Part shown: piece by piece, positions 52,336 to 61,713 of the stretch
Layout: every line of letters starts with the position of its first letter
How positions within the stretch are numbered: the first letter of the stretch is position 1
From: Dokdonella_A sp039926425
GTDB lineage: Bacteria > Pseudomonadota > Gammaproteobacteria > Xanthomonadales > Rhodanobacteraceae
Length of the DNA stretch: 64,000 nt
Reading direction: 5' to 3'
NCBI RefSeq assembly: GCF_039926425.1
Contig: NZ_JBDSWZ010000079.1
Coordinates: 10,745-74,744, forward strand
The notes under the pieces: model-generated
Told to the model about the DNA's origin: nothing
The model's input: only the letters and a program-made list of their open reading frames with translations
Database searches by the model: none
Translations under genes and position numbers: made by a program

Positions 52336-53697
52336 CTATTTTGCGGGCGCGGCGGACGCCGGAGTCGGAAGCGGCGCATTGGCTGTCGGATTGTCCTGGT
52401 TCTCCTTCAGCCACAGCATCGAGGCATGCACGCGCTGGTATCCGCTCGGATGATCATAAAAGAGGATTTCCTCGAGCGGGCCGGGTTGCAACTTGCGATA
52501 CGCCGACAGACGCATCGCAGCCATCGCGAAACCGTTCGGTTCGCGTGCGGCGTTCAGTCCGAACGCGTCGGCTTCCGCTTCCATCTGCCGGATGATTGAA
52601 TTGACAAGTGGCGTTGCGGCAAAGAAAAACACCGAGAGGATGGCGATTGCGAGTGGTAACGCAGCAACGTCGCCGCGATCGCGCAATCCCAGCCGGCCAC
52701 CCCAACGCGCGAGCAGGCGGTCGAACACGCAATGGACGAACCAGAACCCGAACACGATCACCAAGGTGATGTACACGCTGTTGCGCAACCCGTGATTGAG
52801 GACGTAGTGACCCATCTCATGCCCCATCACCGCCTTGATTTCCGGCTGCGAGGTCTTGTCGAGCAGGTTGTCGTTCAACGCGACGCGTGTGGTCCCTGCG
52901 AAGCCGGCCACGTTGGCGCTGACCCGCGTGGTCTGTCGCGAAGCATCGAACTCGACCACGTTGTCGGTCGGGATCCGGTTTGCGCGTGCCATCGACAGCA
53001 CCGCCTGGCGCGCGACGCCTTCGCGCAGCGGCGTGTACTTGTTGAACAGCGGCTCGACGAACACCGGCGCGAACATCATCACGAACAGGATCAGCACGAA
53101 CGCGCCGCCGCCGGCCCACACCCACCAGCGCGCACCGGCGCGGCGAACAGACGCATAGAGCAGCGCGATGACCAGCGGCACCAGGATCAGCGACACCATC
53201 AATGCCTTCAGCTGGTCGCCGAACCAGCCGCCAAAACCCTGCGTCGCAAGTCCGTACTGGTGTTCGCGCAAGAAGCCTTCGTAGATGGACAGCGGCAAAC
53301 CCAGCACGAAACCCGCCAGCAGCCACAGCAGCGCGTAGATGCAGGTTTGCAGCCACGGCCGGCGACTCATCCGCTCGCCGAAATCGCGCATTCCGCGTGA
53401 AAGACCGGTGCAAAGGAAGATGGCCGCAATGACCAGCCCATACAGAAGACCCCACAACTGCAGCCAATAGCCACCCTCGAAATACGCGTCGGACGAGGCG
53501 CGTTGCTCGGGTGAAAGCAGGTTGAGGTACGCCGCCGTCGCCTTGTCCACGTCGAAGGACGGTCCGGGACGCGCCGCGGGCGGGATCTGCAATCCGGGCG
53601 GCAAGTCTCGATTCAAGGGCGCATCCGCCGCATGCACAAACGTCGTGCCGATCAGCAGCACCAGCATCAACAGGAAACCGCGCAAGACGTTCTTCAT
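52336..53697 (-). CDS. M48 (Ste24-type) integral membrane metalloprotease
   Basis: Protein of 453 aa with a signal/anchor and several membrane helices. The zinc motif HEMGHYVLNHG has His293, Glu294 and His297; the third ligand Glu is in EAEADAFGLN. The CAAX prenyl protease type region FVEPLFNKYTPL precedes it. Bacterial members degrade misfolded membrane or secreted proteins. The start at 53697 gives the signal sequence VLRGFLLMLVLLIGTTFVHA. Confidence 0.9.
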   Translation of the reverse strand: MKNVLRGFLLMLVLLIGTTFVHAADAPLNRDLPPGLQIPPAARPGPSFDVDKATAAYLNLLSPEQRASSDAYFEGGYWLQLWGLLYGLVIAAIFLCTGLSRGMRDFGERMSRRPWLQTCIYALLWLLAGFVLGLPLSIYEGFLREHQYGLATQGFGGWFGDQLKALMVSLILVPLVIALLYASVRRAGARWWVWAGGGAFVLILFVMMFAPVFVEPLFNKYTPLREGVARQAVLSMARANRIPTDNVVEFDASRQTTRVSANVAGFAGTTRVALNDNLLDKTSQPEIKAVMGHEMGHYVLNHGLRNSVYITLVIVFGFWFVHCVFDRLLARWGGRLGLRDRGDVAALPLAIAILSVFFFAATPLVNSIIRQMEAEADAFGLNAAREPNGFAMAAMRLSAYRKLQPGPLEEILFYDHPSGYQRVHASMLWLKENQDNPTANAPLPTPASAAPAK

Positions 53698-53770
53698 GGA
53701 AGCACTGGGTTTGGAAGGAGACGGCGCAGACTCGTCCAGTGAGGCACGGCCCGTCAATGGCCCAAACGAC

Positions 53771-53800
53771 ACAGGCCGCGGCATCACTGCCGCGGCCTGT
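53771..53800 (-). terminator. 13-bp perfect hairpin between two minus-strand genes
   Basis: Arms 53771-53783 and 53788-53800 (ACAGGCCGCGGCA and its complement) pair perfectly around TCAC. It lies 24 bases after the stop of the gene at 53824 and ahead of the M48 gene, with only a short T-run (GTCGTTTGGG) on the minus strand. It probably terminates the upstream transcript. Confidence 0.65.
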
Positions 53801-53823
53801 CGAATCGCGCGTCGCGAATGCGT

Positions 53824-54297
53824 TTACTTGTGCTTGTGCGCTGGCGCCGCCTTCGAGATGGTGAAGCCACCGACGCTGATGCCGAGTTCAACGCCCTCGC
53901 CTTCGCCAGCGAGCGCGAGAGAAACGGTGCCTTTCGTCAGAATCTGCGCAGTGCCCGATTTGACAGCGCCTGCACTCGCGTCACCCTGCGCGTACGTGCC
54001 AAGAATGTCGTTGATGCTGTGGACGTCGGTAAACCGGCCGTTGCCATTGTCGATGTGCGACTTGCCGACGGTCAGTCCGCCACCCTTCGCATTGATGTCG
54101 ACGTGCATCGAGGTTCCGTCCTCACAGGTCACGGTGCCGTGTCCTTCGGCGTGCTTGTAGATGAGAGACCAGCCGGTGAGGGAAAACTTCATCTTGCAAT
54201 CGAGATTGGCCGACGCTGCATTGGCCTGCTGCGGAATGAAGGCAGCCATCGACAGTGCCATGGCGGCGCCCAGTGCGGAAAGATAACGTCGCTGCAT
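53824..54297 (-). CDS. Exported small protein of unknown family
   Basis: Protein of 157 aa with a signal peptide (YLSALGAAMALSMAAFIPQQANA). The mature part is beta-rich and Gly-rich (LDCKMKFSLTGWSLIYKHAEGHGTVTCEDG, ending GISVGGFTISKAAP), with two cysteines that could pair. This recalls DUF1134-like glycine-rich outer-membrane-associated proteins, but I am not sure. The ribosome site GGAG lies eight bases before the ATG. Confidence 0.65.
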   Translation of the reverse strand: MQRRYLSALGAAMALSMAAFIPQQANAASANLDCKMKFSLTGWSLIYKHAEGHGTVTCEDGTSMHVDINAKGGGLTVGKSHIDNGNGRFTDVHSINDILGTYAQGDASAGAVKSGTAQILTKGTVSLALAGEGEGVELGISVGGFTISKAAPAHKHK

Positions 54298-54413
54298 GAC
54301 ATGAACTCCGGGTAGATGATGAGGGACGGGAGTGTCTGCCAGCACACCTGAACAAGTGGAAACTGATGTCGCTCCATTCGTTCGTTGGGACACATCGATC
54401 TGGAATGCGCAGG

Positions 54414-55028
54414 TCACGCGCGGTGGTTTTCGCTGAGCCAGCGTCGTAGTCGGAACCAGCGCTCGCGCTTGGCCGACAGCGATAGCGATGCATTCGCAGG
54501 ACTCGTCGAGGGCATCGGCAAGAGCGCGATGCGCGCCAGCCGCGAGGCGTCGATCATCGGTGCGATCCTGAGCAGGAACATGTCGGCCGCTTTGGCGCCA
54601 TTGAGCGCGATCGCGCCGATGGTCGGGTGCTGCTCCAGCAGCGCCCCGATGTCGTTGGGCACTTCGCTGCCTGCGCGGATGGCGCCGTCCAGACTACCTG
54701 TTCGTTCGCATTGTCGCAGGACATCCCAAAGCCCGACGCCGTACGCCTGCACCCGCGCCAGCCGTGCGTCATAGGGCACCTCAGGTCCCGCATCGAAGAA
54801 CTCGCCCATCAGCGGCCAGAAAAGATTGCGCGGATGCGCATAGAACTGCTGTTTCTCGAGCGACCGCACGCCAGGCATGGTACCCAGCACCAGAACACGA
54901 CAGCCCTCGGTGACTTCGGCCGGAAAGCTCGTAACGATCGGCACGAGCTGTGAGTTTTCCACACGTCCAGTCACTGCCATCGGACGGCGTCGCTTCGTGT
55001 CCGACGACGGTTTGCGCGAATCAGGCAT
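54414..55028 (-). CDS. Uracil-DNA-glycosylase superfamily, deoxyinosine glycosylase type
   Basis: Protein of 204 aa. VLVLGTMPGVRSLEKQQFYAHPRNLFWPLMGEFF (about 46-79) is the active-site motif region of the hypoxanthine/deoxyinosine glycosylase branch of the UDG superfamily. DVLRQCERTGSLDGAIR and LLPMPSTSPANA complete the fold. It excises deaminated bases in base-excision repair. The start at 55028 is uncertain; 54980 is a shorter option. Confidence 0.85.
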   Translation of the reverse strand: MPDSRKPSSDTKRRRPMAVTGRVENSQLVPIVTSFPAEVTEGCRVLVLGTMPGVRSLEKQQFYAHPRNLFWPLMGEFFDAGPEVPYDARLARVQAYGVGLWDVLRQCERTGSLDGAIRAGSEVPNDIGALLEQHPTIGAIALNGAKAADMFLLRIAPMIDASRLARIALLPMPSTSPANASLSLSAKRERWFRLRRWLSENHRA

Positions 55029-55080
55029 GATCAATCCCGATCCGTGCGACTGTTCAGCGACGGCGTGCCAATGTCCCCGC

Positions 55081-55320
55081 ATGAAAGCCGTTTCTCCATC
55101 GATGGTCCTCAAGCATCTTTACCACGCGCACGGAAGTGACGGGGCGGACTACGAGATCCATGTCTACGCGGAACCTGCCAGTCACGAGAACGCGCACATT
55201 GAACGATTGGTCAAGGTGTGTCTCGCGGACGGTGGCGAGTTGCGCATCCTTTCCAAACGCCACTATGAAATCGTTGCGACCGGCGTCACCCTTGAAAGCA
55301 GCGATCCGGCCGCGATCTGA
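55081..55320 (+). CDS. Small hypothetical protein
   Basis: Frame of 79 aa, divergent from the glycosylase gene 52 bases away. The composition is protein-like, with alternating hydrophobic residues (DYEIHVYAEPASHENAHIER, HYEIVATGVTLE). No ribosome site is obvious and no family was recognised. Confidence 0.45.
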   Translation: MKAVSPSMVLKHLYHAHGSDGADYEIHVYAEPASHENAHIERLVKVCLADGGELRILSKRHYEIVATGVTLESSDPAAI

Positions 55321-55368
55321 TCGGTGGCCTCGGTTTCGAATTTCTTTTGATCAGCGCCGCCGCATCCG

Positions 55369-56097
55369 CTATTTCTTCGCGAGCGGCAGAAATTTGTGGG
55401 GATCGAATCCGCCGACCTCGAACACCAGCGTGCGCAGCTCTTTCCCTTTTTCGCGGACGTCGATCGACAGCTTGGTGATACCGTCCAGGGCGGCGATGAA
55501 CACTTTGTCGTCGCTGATGAAAAGCGCCGGCTCGCCAGTCGGCGGACGATACGCGGTGATCTTGCGCGCCTTGTCGTCGAAGCGCGCGGACAGCGAGCAC
55601 GTCGCCTTGCACTCGAATCCCTTTCCGCTTCCGAACAGATACGCGCTCTGACCCCATGCGGAGTGGCGGCGAAGAATCAGGCGCACCCGGTCACCGCCCT
55701 CGGCAGTGCTGCTGTAGATCGATGCCGTGCTCTGCGTCCCGCCCGATTCGGTTCCGGTCTGATAACTCCACAACTGGCTCAAGCGCCGCCGGGTGGCGGC
55801 GCTGGCGGCGTTCGCCATGGTCCCTTCCAGCGATTTCTGGACCTCCGCGGCGGCGGCGCTGCCCGGGTATTTCATGACGATTTCCTGCCCGACCGGCGAT
55901 GCCGTGTCCCAGGATTTGTCGTGCACGAGCGTGCGGTAGAGTTCGAGCGACTTTGCCGACCGAACTTCAGCGACAGAGGCGTCCGCAACCGGTCGCGCAG
56001 CTGTCGGCGCTCCAGGTGTTTCGGGCGCCTTCGAGCACCCCGTCATCGCTGCGATGATCGCAATCGGGATCAATCTCTGACGAAGGGAGACGAGCAT
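55369..56097 (-). CDS. Hypothetical lipoprotein
   Basis: Protein of 242 aa with a lipoprotein signal (LIPIAIIAAMTGC, lipid-modified Cys21). A helical middle region (SLELYRTLVHDKSWDTASPVGQEIVMKYPGS) resembles a half TPR. The C-terminal beta-rich domain contains RVRLILRRHSAWGQSAYLF and two cysteines (FECKATC). Function unknown. CCGGAG precedes the ATG at 56097. Confidence 0.7.
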   Translation of the reverse strand: MLVSLRQRLIPIAIIAAMTGCSKAPETPGAPTAARPVADASVAEVRSAKSLELYRTLVHDKSWDTASPVGQEIVMKYPGSAAAAEVQKSLEGTMANAASAATRRRLSQLWSYQTGTESGGTQSTASIYSSTAEGGDRVRLILRRHSAWGQSAYLFGSGKGFECKATCSLSARFDDKARKITAYRPPTGEPALFISDDKVFIAALDGITKLSIDVREKGKELRTLVFEVGGFDPHKFLPLAKK

Positions 56098-56171
56098 CGG
56101 GTGCACTCCGGCAAAATCGAAGCGTTCATGCTAAACCGGGGTGCGCCTGACTGCACGCATGCCCGCGACGT

Positions 56172-56747
56172 TCATGAGCGTCGACACGGATCGCGACCCG
56201 CGTTGCGCTCGTACGTGGAGACCTGCTCGTCGCGGGCGTGGCCCGCACGCCCGCCTGACGCGGCGAGTCGCCTGCACGCTTCCGCCCGCGAAAGCGGTAC
56301 TGCGGACACCTCTGCCCGCCCGTCACCGGCCGAACGCTTTCCACGGCTTTGTGCGCGCGCGATATCCTGCGTGCTGATCGATTTTGGACAACTCGAGTGA
56401 CGGTAGAAGACTTCGCCGTTCGCCGCGCGGCATTCGTAGGAAAGCGCCTCATGCCCGCGGGGGCGGGCGCGCGATGATGCGCGCGCGTGTGCGCGCTGCA
56501 TTGTCGAATCTCCGGGGGACGTGTACGCAACCACCTCCCTGGTTGCGGCAACTGCCGACGAAGGCGAAGGCGCAATCTCGATGTGTGTCTGCCCCGACGG
56601 ATCGCTGCACACGTGGTCCTGGTACGCCGTGCCGCCTCGTGCGTCGCGACACTTGTAGATCGACTGCGCGAATGCGGCGTGGATCAGCGCGAAGACCATG
56701 ATGAAGCAGATCGCGCCCGTGCGCAGGTGCCTGTCCGTTCGTCCCAT
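56172..56747 (-). CDS. Exported DUF4124-domain protein
   Basis: Protein of 191 aa with a signal peptide (GAICFIMVFALIHAAFA). The DUF4124 pattern is IYKCRDARGGTAYQDHVC (29-46), and a second cysteine pair lies in YECRAANGEVFYRHSSCP. The rest is Arg/Ala rich and low in complexity. DUF4124 proteins are common and uncharacterised in Lysobacterales. AGGGAG lies seven bases before the ATG. Confidence 0.7.
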   Translation of the reverse strand: MGRTDRHLRTGAICFIMVFALIHAAFAQSIYKCRDARGGTAYQDHVCSDPSGQTHIEIAPSPSSAVAATREVVAYTSPGDSTMQRAHARASSRARPRGHEALSYECRAANGEVFYRHSSCPKSISTQDIARAQSRGKRSAGDGRAEVSAVPLSRAEACRRLAASGGRAGHARDEQVSTYERNAGRDPCRRS

Positions 56748-56838
56748 CGAGCCACTCCCTCAGCAATGCAGACATGGTGGGCGCGGCTGGGGCGTGGGAC
56801 GATGCGCGATGCGCGTCACCCGCTGTAGGAAATAGGCG

Positions 56839-57957
56839 ATGAGCAGCGACGCGATGAAACGATCGATGCATTCCGACGTGATCCCGCAGCGCAAGATCAT
56901 CCACGTCGACATGGATGCGTTCTATGCCTCCGTGGAGCAACGCGACGATCCGTCGTTGCGCGGCAGACCCGTGGTCGTCGCTTGGCGAGGCGCACGCTCT
57001 GTCGTGTGTGCCGCGAGCTACGAGGCGCGAACGTTTGGCGTGCGCTCGGCGATGCCCGCCGCGCGCGCGGAGCGGCTGTGTCCGGACGCCATCTTCGTTC
57101 CACCGGATTTCGTCCGCTACAAGGCGGTTTCCCGTCAGGTCCGGGAGATCCTGCTGCGTCAGACCGACCGCGTGGAGCCGCTCTCGCTCGATGAAGCGTA
57201 TCTTGATGTCAGCGAATCAAATTCCGGGCTGCCCTCGGCGACCGCGATCGCACGACGGATTCGCGAGCAAATCCGGGAGGAAACCGGACTGACGGCATCA
57301 GCAGGCGTCGCGCCTGCGAAGTTCCTTGCCAAGATCGCGTCGGAGTGGCGCAAGCCGGACGGCCTCTTCGTCATTCGTCCACACGAGGTCGACAACTTTC
57401 TGACGCCGTTGCCGGTCGCGCGCATCCATGGCGTCGGCAAAGTCATGGACGGCAAGCTCGCGGCCATGGGGATTCGCCACGTCGGCGAGTTGCGTGCATT
57501 CGACGTGCATGCGCTGGAAGCGCGTTTCGGACGCTATGGAAGGCGCCTGTCCGAGCTCGCCCACGGCATCGACCGCAGCGAAGTGACGGCGGACCGTCCG
57601 ACACAATCGATTTCTTCTGAAGACACGTTCGCGACTGATCGGCCGCTGTGCGAACTGGAACCGGCAATACGCGAACTTGCGACGAAGGTGTGGCTCGCAG
57701 CAACCAGGCAGGAACGCATTGGCCGCACCGTGGTCCTCAAGCTGAAGACACGCGATTTCCGAATTCTCACTCGCAGTCGAACGCCGGAGCACCCGACGCG
57801 CTCGATGGAGGCCCTTGTTTCGATCGCGCTCGGATTGCGCGAGCAGGTGGATCTTCCACCGGACAGCCTCTACCGCCTGGTGGGCGTCGGGCTGGCCAAC
57901 TTCGTATCACCCGACGATGCACCGAGGCAGTCGAACTTGTTCACCGTCGATGGATGA
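56839..57957 (+). CDS. dinB: DNA polymerase IV (Y-family translesion polymerase)
   Basis: Protein of 372 aa. The catalytic acidic motifs are HVDMDAFYASVEQ (residues 22-34) and SLDEAYLDVSE (about 115-125). The remaining palm/thumb and little-finger domains are present (TASAGVAPAKFLAKIAS, RIHGVGKVMDGKL, SEDTFATDRPL). It bypasses DNA lesions with low fidelity. The beta-clamp-binding tail reads QSNLFTVDG. No LexA box was identified upstream. Confidence 0.95.
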   Translation: MSSDAMKRSMHSDVIPQRKIIHVDMDAFYASVEQRDDPSLRGRPVVVAWRGARSVVCAASYEARTFGVRSAMPAARAERLCPDAIFVPPDFVRYKAVSRQVREILLRQTDRVEPLSLDEAYLDVSESNSGLPSATAIARRIREQIREETGLTASAGVAPAKFLAKIASEWRKPDGLFVIRPHEVDNFLTPLPVARIHGVGKVMDGKLAAMGIRHVGELRAFDVHALEARFGRYGRRLSELAHGIDRSEVTADRPTQSISSEDTFATDRPLCELEPAIRELATKVWLAATRQERIGRTVVLKLKTRDFRILTRSRTPEHPTRSMEALVSIALGLREQVDLPPDSLYRLVGVGLANFVSPDDAPRQSNLFTVDG

Positions 57958-57972
57958 TCGCTCGCGCCGAGC

Positions 57973-58563
57973 TCAGACGCGCAGTGCCCGACGGTCGAAT
58001 TCGTGTGAAAGCTTCGGGCGTACAGGTGCAATTTCAGAGCGATAGTTTGCGCCGAGCACCACGTACTGGCGCGCCGTGTAGTAGATCTGCTCGATCTCCT
58101 GCGTCGTCACCATGCGCACGTATCGCGCCGGATTGCCGAGCCAGAGCTCGCCCTCGCCGACGACCTTCCCCTGCGTCACGACCGCTCCGGCACCGATGAT
58201 GCTGTGACGCTTGACCAGCGTGCCATCAAGGATGGTCGCGCGCATTCCGATCAGGCTCGCCTCCTGCACCGAACATCCGTGCAATGCCGCACCGTGACCA
58301 ATGGTCACGTCGTTGCCGATCGTCAGCGCGAACCCGCCCAGCGTGAACTGCGCATCGTGGGTGACATGCAGAAGCGCCCCGTCCTGGATGTTCGTGCGAC
58401 ACCCGATACGAATGGCGTGCACGTCTCCGCGCATCACGCTGCAAGGCCAGATCGAGGTGTCGTCGCCGATCTGCACGTGGCCGATGACCTGGGCCGACGG
58501 ATCGACATATGCAAGGTGTGAAATTTCCGGCGCGAAGCCGTGGAAGCTGCGGATATTGGTCAT
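57973..58563 (-). CDS. Gamma-carbonic-anhydrase-like (YrdA/PaaY family) hexapeptide protein
   Basis: Left-handed beta-helix protein of 196 aa made of hexapeptide repeats (VIGHVQIGDDTSIWPCSVMRGD, NIQDGALLHVTHD, IGNDVTIGHGAALHGCSV). The three zinc-ligand histidines, in HVTHD, IGHGAALHG, are present as in gamma-carbonic anhydrases. C-terminal helices follow (TTQEIEQIYYTARQYVVLGANYRSEI). Carbonic anhydrase activity is plausible but many family members lack it. It converges on dinB. AGGAAG precedes the ATG. Confidence 0.88.
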   Translation of the reverse strand: MTNIRSFHGFAPEISHLAYVDPSAQVIGHVQIGDDTSIWPCSVMRGDVHAIRIGCRTNIQDGALLHVTHDAQFTLGGFALTIGNDVTIGHGAALHGCSVQEASLIGMRATILDGTLVKRHSIIGAGAVVTQGKVVGEGELWLGNPARYVRMVTTQEIEQIYYTARQYVVLGANYRSEIAPVRPKLSHEFDRRALRV

Positions 58564-58866
58564 CGGGATCTTCCTGTGCCGAGCCAAAAAAGGCCGGACG
58601 TTACCCTCACCGGACGCCAAGGCATGCGATGGTCGGGGTCGATTGGGAATTTCGCGAGACCTTTGCAAACCAGCAGGAGAAATGGCCCATCCGTGGGCCG
58701 CCTATTGATCCGCCCCCGAACGTGTCGGGCACCGATCCATAGATCCTGCACACACAGGATCACAGACGATGAGGGCGTTCGTGTAGCTGCTGGTTCTTAC
58801 AGGTTGCCAAAGACCGCAATGCAGCATGGTGTTTTGCTCCGGACCATTCGGCGACGGATGCATCGG
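58564..58866. other. 303-base gap between EamA transporter and gamma-CA genes
   Basis: No supported gene. A small inverted repeat, GATCCTG-CACACA-CAGGATC, lies at 58742-58761, about 105 bases past the EamA stop, and could be a weak terminator. Nothing else stands out. Confidence 0.5.
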
Positions 58867-59829
58867 TCAGACCGCCTTGGTGCACGCACCCGTCTCCAGC
58901 GCGCGCTCGTGCGGATTTCGCGAGTTGATTGGGCGCACGCGCGATCCACGGATCGTCACCACGACGCCGCCGACAGCAAGCACGCCCCCGGCAATTGCCA
59001 GTGGCCCGAGCGTCTGTCCCAGCCAGAACCAGGCGATCACGCTCGCGAGGAGAGGCTGGACATACACGAAGCTCGTCACGGTTGCGGCAGGCGCGCGCGA
59101 CAGTGCCCAGTTCCAGCACAGATAGCCCAGCACGGTCGGCGCGACACCCAGGTAAGCCGCTGATGCGATTTGAGGCCAGGGTACGAGGATCAACTTCGCC
59201 GGAAGACCCAGCGCGAACGGCAACAGTCCCAGTGTCCCGGCAAAAATGCTGAGCGCCGTGAAACCGAGCGGATCGGTGCGTGCCAGCAGTGGCTTCTGCC
59301 AGACGAAATAGATGCTCGTCGCGAACACGGAAATGACGACCAGAAGGGCCATCGGCTCGAAGCGCAGCTCGCGACCGCTTCCGATCACCACCAGCACGAC
59401 GCCGGCAAACGCGATCGCGAGGCCCGCCATCATGCGACGCGTCACGTGCTCGCCGAGCCGGAGTGCGGCCAGTGCCGAGGTCACGCCGGGAGCCAGCGCA
59501 ATGATGACGGCTGCAGAGCCAGCCGGCATCCGGGTCATCGCATAGCCGAGCGTGAGCTGATACAGGGTCATTCCGATCAACCCCAGTACCGCCACTGCCG
59601 GCCAGTCGCTGCGTGGCGGCAGCCGGACAACGCCGAATGCGACGGGGATCGCGAAGCACAGCGACGCGATCGCGAATCGCAGCAACGACAACTCGGCCGG
59701 GGAAAACACCTGCAGGCCGTACGAGATCGCGGCAAACGACGATGACCAGAGCACCACCGTCACCGCTGCGGCCACCAGCGGCAATGCACTTGCGCTGCCG
59801 TTGGCGGGTACCACTGCACCAGAGGTCAT
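58867..59829 (-). CDS. EamA-family (DMT) transporter
   Basis: Inner-membrane protein of 320 aa with ten hydrophobic segments in two EamA halves (for example LPLVAAAVTVVLWSSSFAAISYGLQVF, and AAYLGVAPTVLGYLCWNWAL with RAPAATVTSFVYVQPLLASVIAWFWLGQ). Family members export amino acids or other metabolites; the substrate here is unknown. It is divergently arranged with a LysR regulator at 60149, which probably controls it. Confidence 0.9.
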   Translation of the reverse strand: MTSGAVVPANGSASALPLVAAAVTVVLWSSSFAAISYGLQVFSPAELSLLRFAIASLCFAIPVAFGVVRLPPRSDWPAVAVLGLIGMTLYQLTLGYAMTRMPAGSAAVIIALAPGVTSALAALRLGEHVTRRMMAGLAIAFAGVVLVVIGSGRELRFEPMALLVVISVFATSIYFVWQKPLLARTDPLGFTALSIFAGTLGLLPFALGLPAKLILVPWPQIASAAYLGVAPTVLGYLCWNWALSRAPAATVTSFVYVQPLLASVIAWFWLGQTLGPLAIAGGVLAVGGVVVTIRGSRVRPINSRNPHERALETGACTKAV

Positions 59830-59836
59830 GGGTTGC

Positions 59837-60040
59837 TCACCACGCGAATTTCGGGCGCGCGTGGACCTGTTTTGCCGGCTCAAAAGCCGCGGCCGATGGC
59901 CCGACATTCGTCGATGGGGCGTGTGTCCAGCAATCCGTCTGAGTCTCGGGGGCGGGCTGCCCGAGTCCGCCAAGCGGATTCAGGGGATATCCGTGCAGGC
60001 CCAGCAGACCCTTCGCAATACTGTTCAATTCCCTCAACAT
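59837..60040 (-). CDS. Small conserved-looking protein between EamA and LysR genes
   Basis: Frame of 67 aa starting MLRELNSIAKGLLGLHGYPL, with a strong ribosome site (GAGGAGAGAG) ahead of the ATG. It ends seven bases before the EamA start, so it is probably the first cistron of that operon. The N-terminus is amphipathic and the rest is Pro/Ala rich. I recall similar short leading proteins but cannot name the family. Confidence 0.55.
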   Translation of the reverse strand: MLRELNSIAKGLLGLHGYPLNPLGGLGQPAPETQTDCWTHAPSTNVGPSAAAFEPAKQVHARPKFAW

Positions 60041-60148
60041 GACACTCTCTCCTCGGGTTGCGATATTGTTGGCGCAGCTGGAATATAGGCGCACAAAATG
60101 ACCGGCAGTAGCGACATGTTTATAACGCAGACTTGAGGAATATCGAAA

Positions 60149-61123
60149 ATGGAACGTCTGCCACTCAATGCGCTGCTGGTGTTCGTGACGGCAGCGCGCG
60201 CGCAGAACATGACGCGGGCCGCCGAGCGGCTTCATCTCACCGTGAGCGCACTCAGCCATCAGGTGCGCCTGCTCGAACAACGCACCGGCTGCACGCTGTT
60301 CCTGCGTGGCCCTCGCGGCTTGAAGCTGACGGCGGAAGGAGCCTGCCTGCTCGAAAAAGTGGCGCCACATCTCGACGCCATCGAACTGGCGTTGCGTCCG
60401 CTGACCCTCAGGCGTCATACGGCCCTCAGTCTCAGCGCGCTGCCGTCGATGGCATCCAGTTGGCTGGTGCCGCGACTGCCACGGTTTGTCGCGTTGCGAC
60501 CCGACCTTGAACTGAACCTCGACTCTTCGATCGAACGCGTCGATTTCGCGGACGGTCGTTTCGACGCCGCCTTGCGTTACGGGCTCGGCGAGTGGGAAGG
60601 ACTCCACTCGGAATTGCTGTTCGAGGAGTGGCTGACGCCCGTCGCGAGCCCGGCGCTCTTCACCGATCGTGCGCGGCCACGTCTCGACCAGCTCGGCCAG
60701 TGGCCGCTGCTGTGCGAGGATGATCCATGGCCTCGCTGGTTCGAGCAATTCGGTGGAGAGGCACCTGCGCGATTTGGCGTCACGTTCAGCGATTCGGAAA
60801 CCCTGCAGCGCGCCACGCTCGAGGGCATGGGCATTTCACTCGGGCGCGCGACGATGGCGCGCCCGCTGATCGAAAGCGGGCGGCTGATGGGGCTTTTTCC
60901 GGAGCGCATGAAGGCACGCTATGCGCACTATCTCGTGTATCCGGACCGGTCGCGCGAACACGCAGGCTTCAAGGCGTTCCGCGAGTGGTTGCTCGCTGAA
61001 GCCGAGTCGTTTCGTGCGACCGAACAGGATGCGGTTTCCGTTGAGTCAAACACCGGCGCGAAAAAGGCGCCGCGCGCCCGGCTCGCGCGGGCGCTGACCC
61101 GCATCACGCCCGGCGACCCGTGA
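60149..61123 (+). CDS. LysR-family transcription regulator
   Basis: Regulator of 324 aa with the N-terminal winged helix-turn-helix (LNALLVFVTAARAQNMTRAAERLHLTVSALSHQVRLLEQRTGCTLF). A periplasmic-binding-like effector domain follows (SLSALPSMASSWLVPRLPRF, GRFDAALRYGLGEWEG). This resembles the GcvA-like group. It is divergent from the small protein and EamA transporter genes over a 108-base gap. The C-terminal 30 residues are a basic, Ala-rich extension. Confidence 0.93.
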   Translation: MERLPLNALLVFVTAARAQNMTRAAERLHLTVSALSHQVRLLEQRTGCTLFLRGPRGLKLTAEGACLLEKVAPHLDAIELALRPLTLRRHTALSLSALPSMASSWLVPRLPRFVALRPDLELNLDSSIERVDFADGRFDAALRYGLGEWEGLHSELLFEEWLTPVASPALFTDRARPRLDQLGQWPLLCEDDPWPRWFEQFGGEAPARFGVTFSDSETLQRATLEGMGISLGRATMARPLIESGRLMGLFPERMKARYAHYLVYPDRSREHAGFKAFREWLLAEAESFRATEQDAVSVESNTGAKKAPRARLARALTRITPGDP

Positions 61124-61143
61124 GTTGCCGGCGCCGGCATCGA

Positions 61144-61602
61144 TCAGACACGATCGACGCGCGCCGCGTAACACCCGGGCTTCGCGAAATGCACATGCAG
61201 GTAGCGGGTGCGTGCATCGCCAAGAAACCGTTCGATGAGGCCTTCCAGTTGCACGCCCTCGACCAGATCGGCTTGCGTGATCATGCCCGCGTCATCGAAA
61301 CCGCGTACAGACAGCGTGCGTCGGCGCAACTGGTCGGGAATGTCGTCGATCGCGTCATGGGTGGTTTCGCCTTCGCGCACATAGATTGCGTGACGCGAGC
61401 GGTACGGCGTGTTCGCCGGTTGATGCAGATAGTTGACGAGAATCACGGGGTCGCCCGGCTCCGCGTCGGTGAGGCTGATGCGGCACGGAGTGCCCCCGGT
61501 TGCGATTTCGCGCACCGCGGCGTGGTCGGCGAGTTCGGCGTCGGACAGCGCGAACAGATGAGCGAATGATTCGGCAGGAAGTCCGGAGATTCGAAAATGC
61601 AT
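61144..61602 (-). CDS. DUF1203 protein
   Basis: Protein of 152 aa that matches the DUF1203 pattern: FRISGLPAESFAHLFALSDAELA, PCRISLTDAEPGDPVILVNYLHQPANTPYRSRHAIYVREG, and an RYLHVHFAKPGCYAARV end. Function unknown. The start at 61602 was chosen because the family sequence begins there; the upstream open frame is antisense to the GST gene. It converges on the LysR gene. Confidence 0.85.
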   Translation of the reverse strand: MHFRISGLPAESFAHLFALSDAELADHAAVREIATGGTPCRISLTDAEPGDPVILVNYLHQPANTPYRSRHAIYVREGETTHDAIDDIPDQLRRRTLSVRGFDDAGMITQADLVEGVQLEGLIERFLGDARTRYLHVHFAKPGCYAARVDRV

Positions 61603-61713
61603 GAAAGAGCCCTTGCGGATGAATGGTGAGTCAGCATCGCGCTCCGAACCCTCGCGTACCATCCGGATCTTGCGCGTCGGTCGTGACCGGCCACCCCGAT
61701 CAGGAAATGTGTC

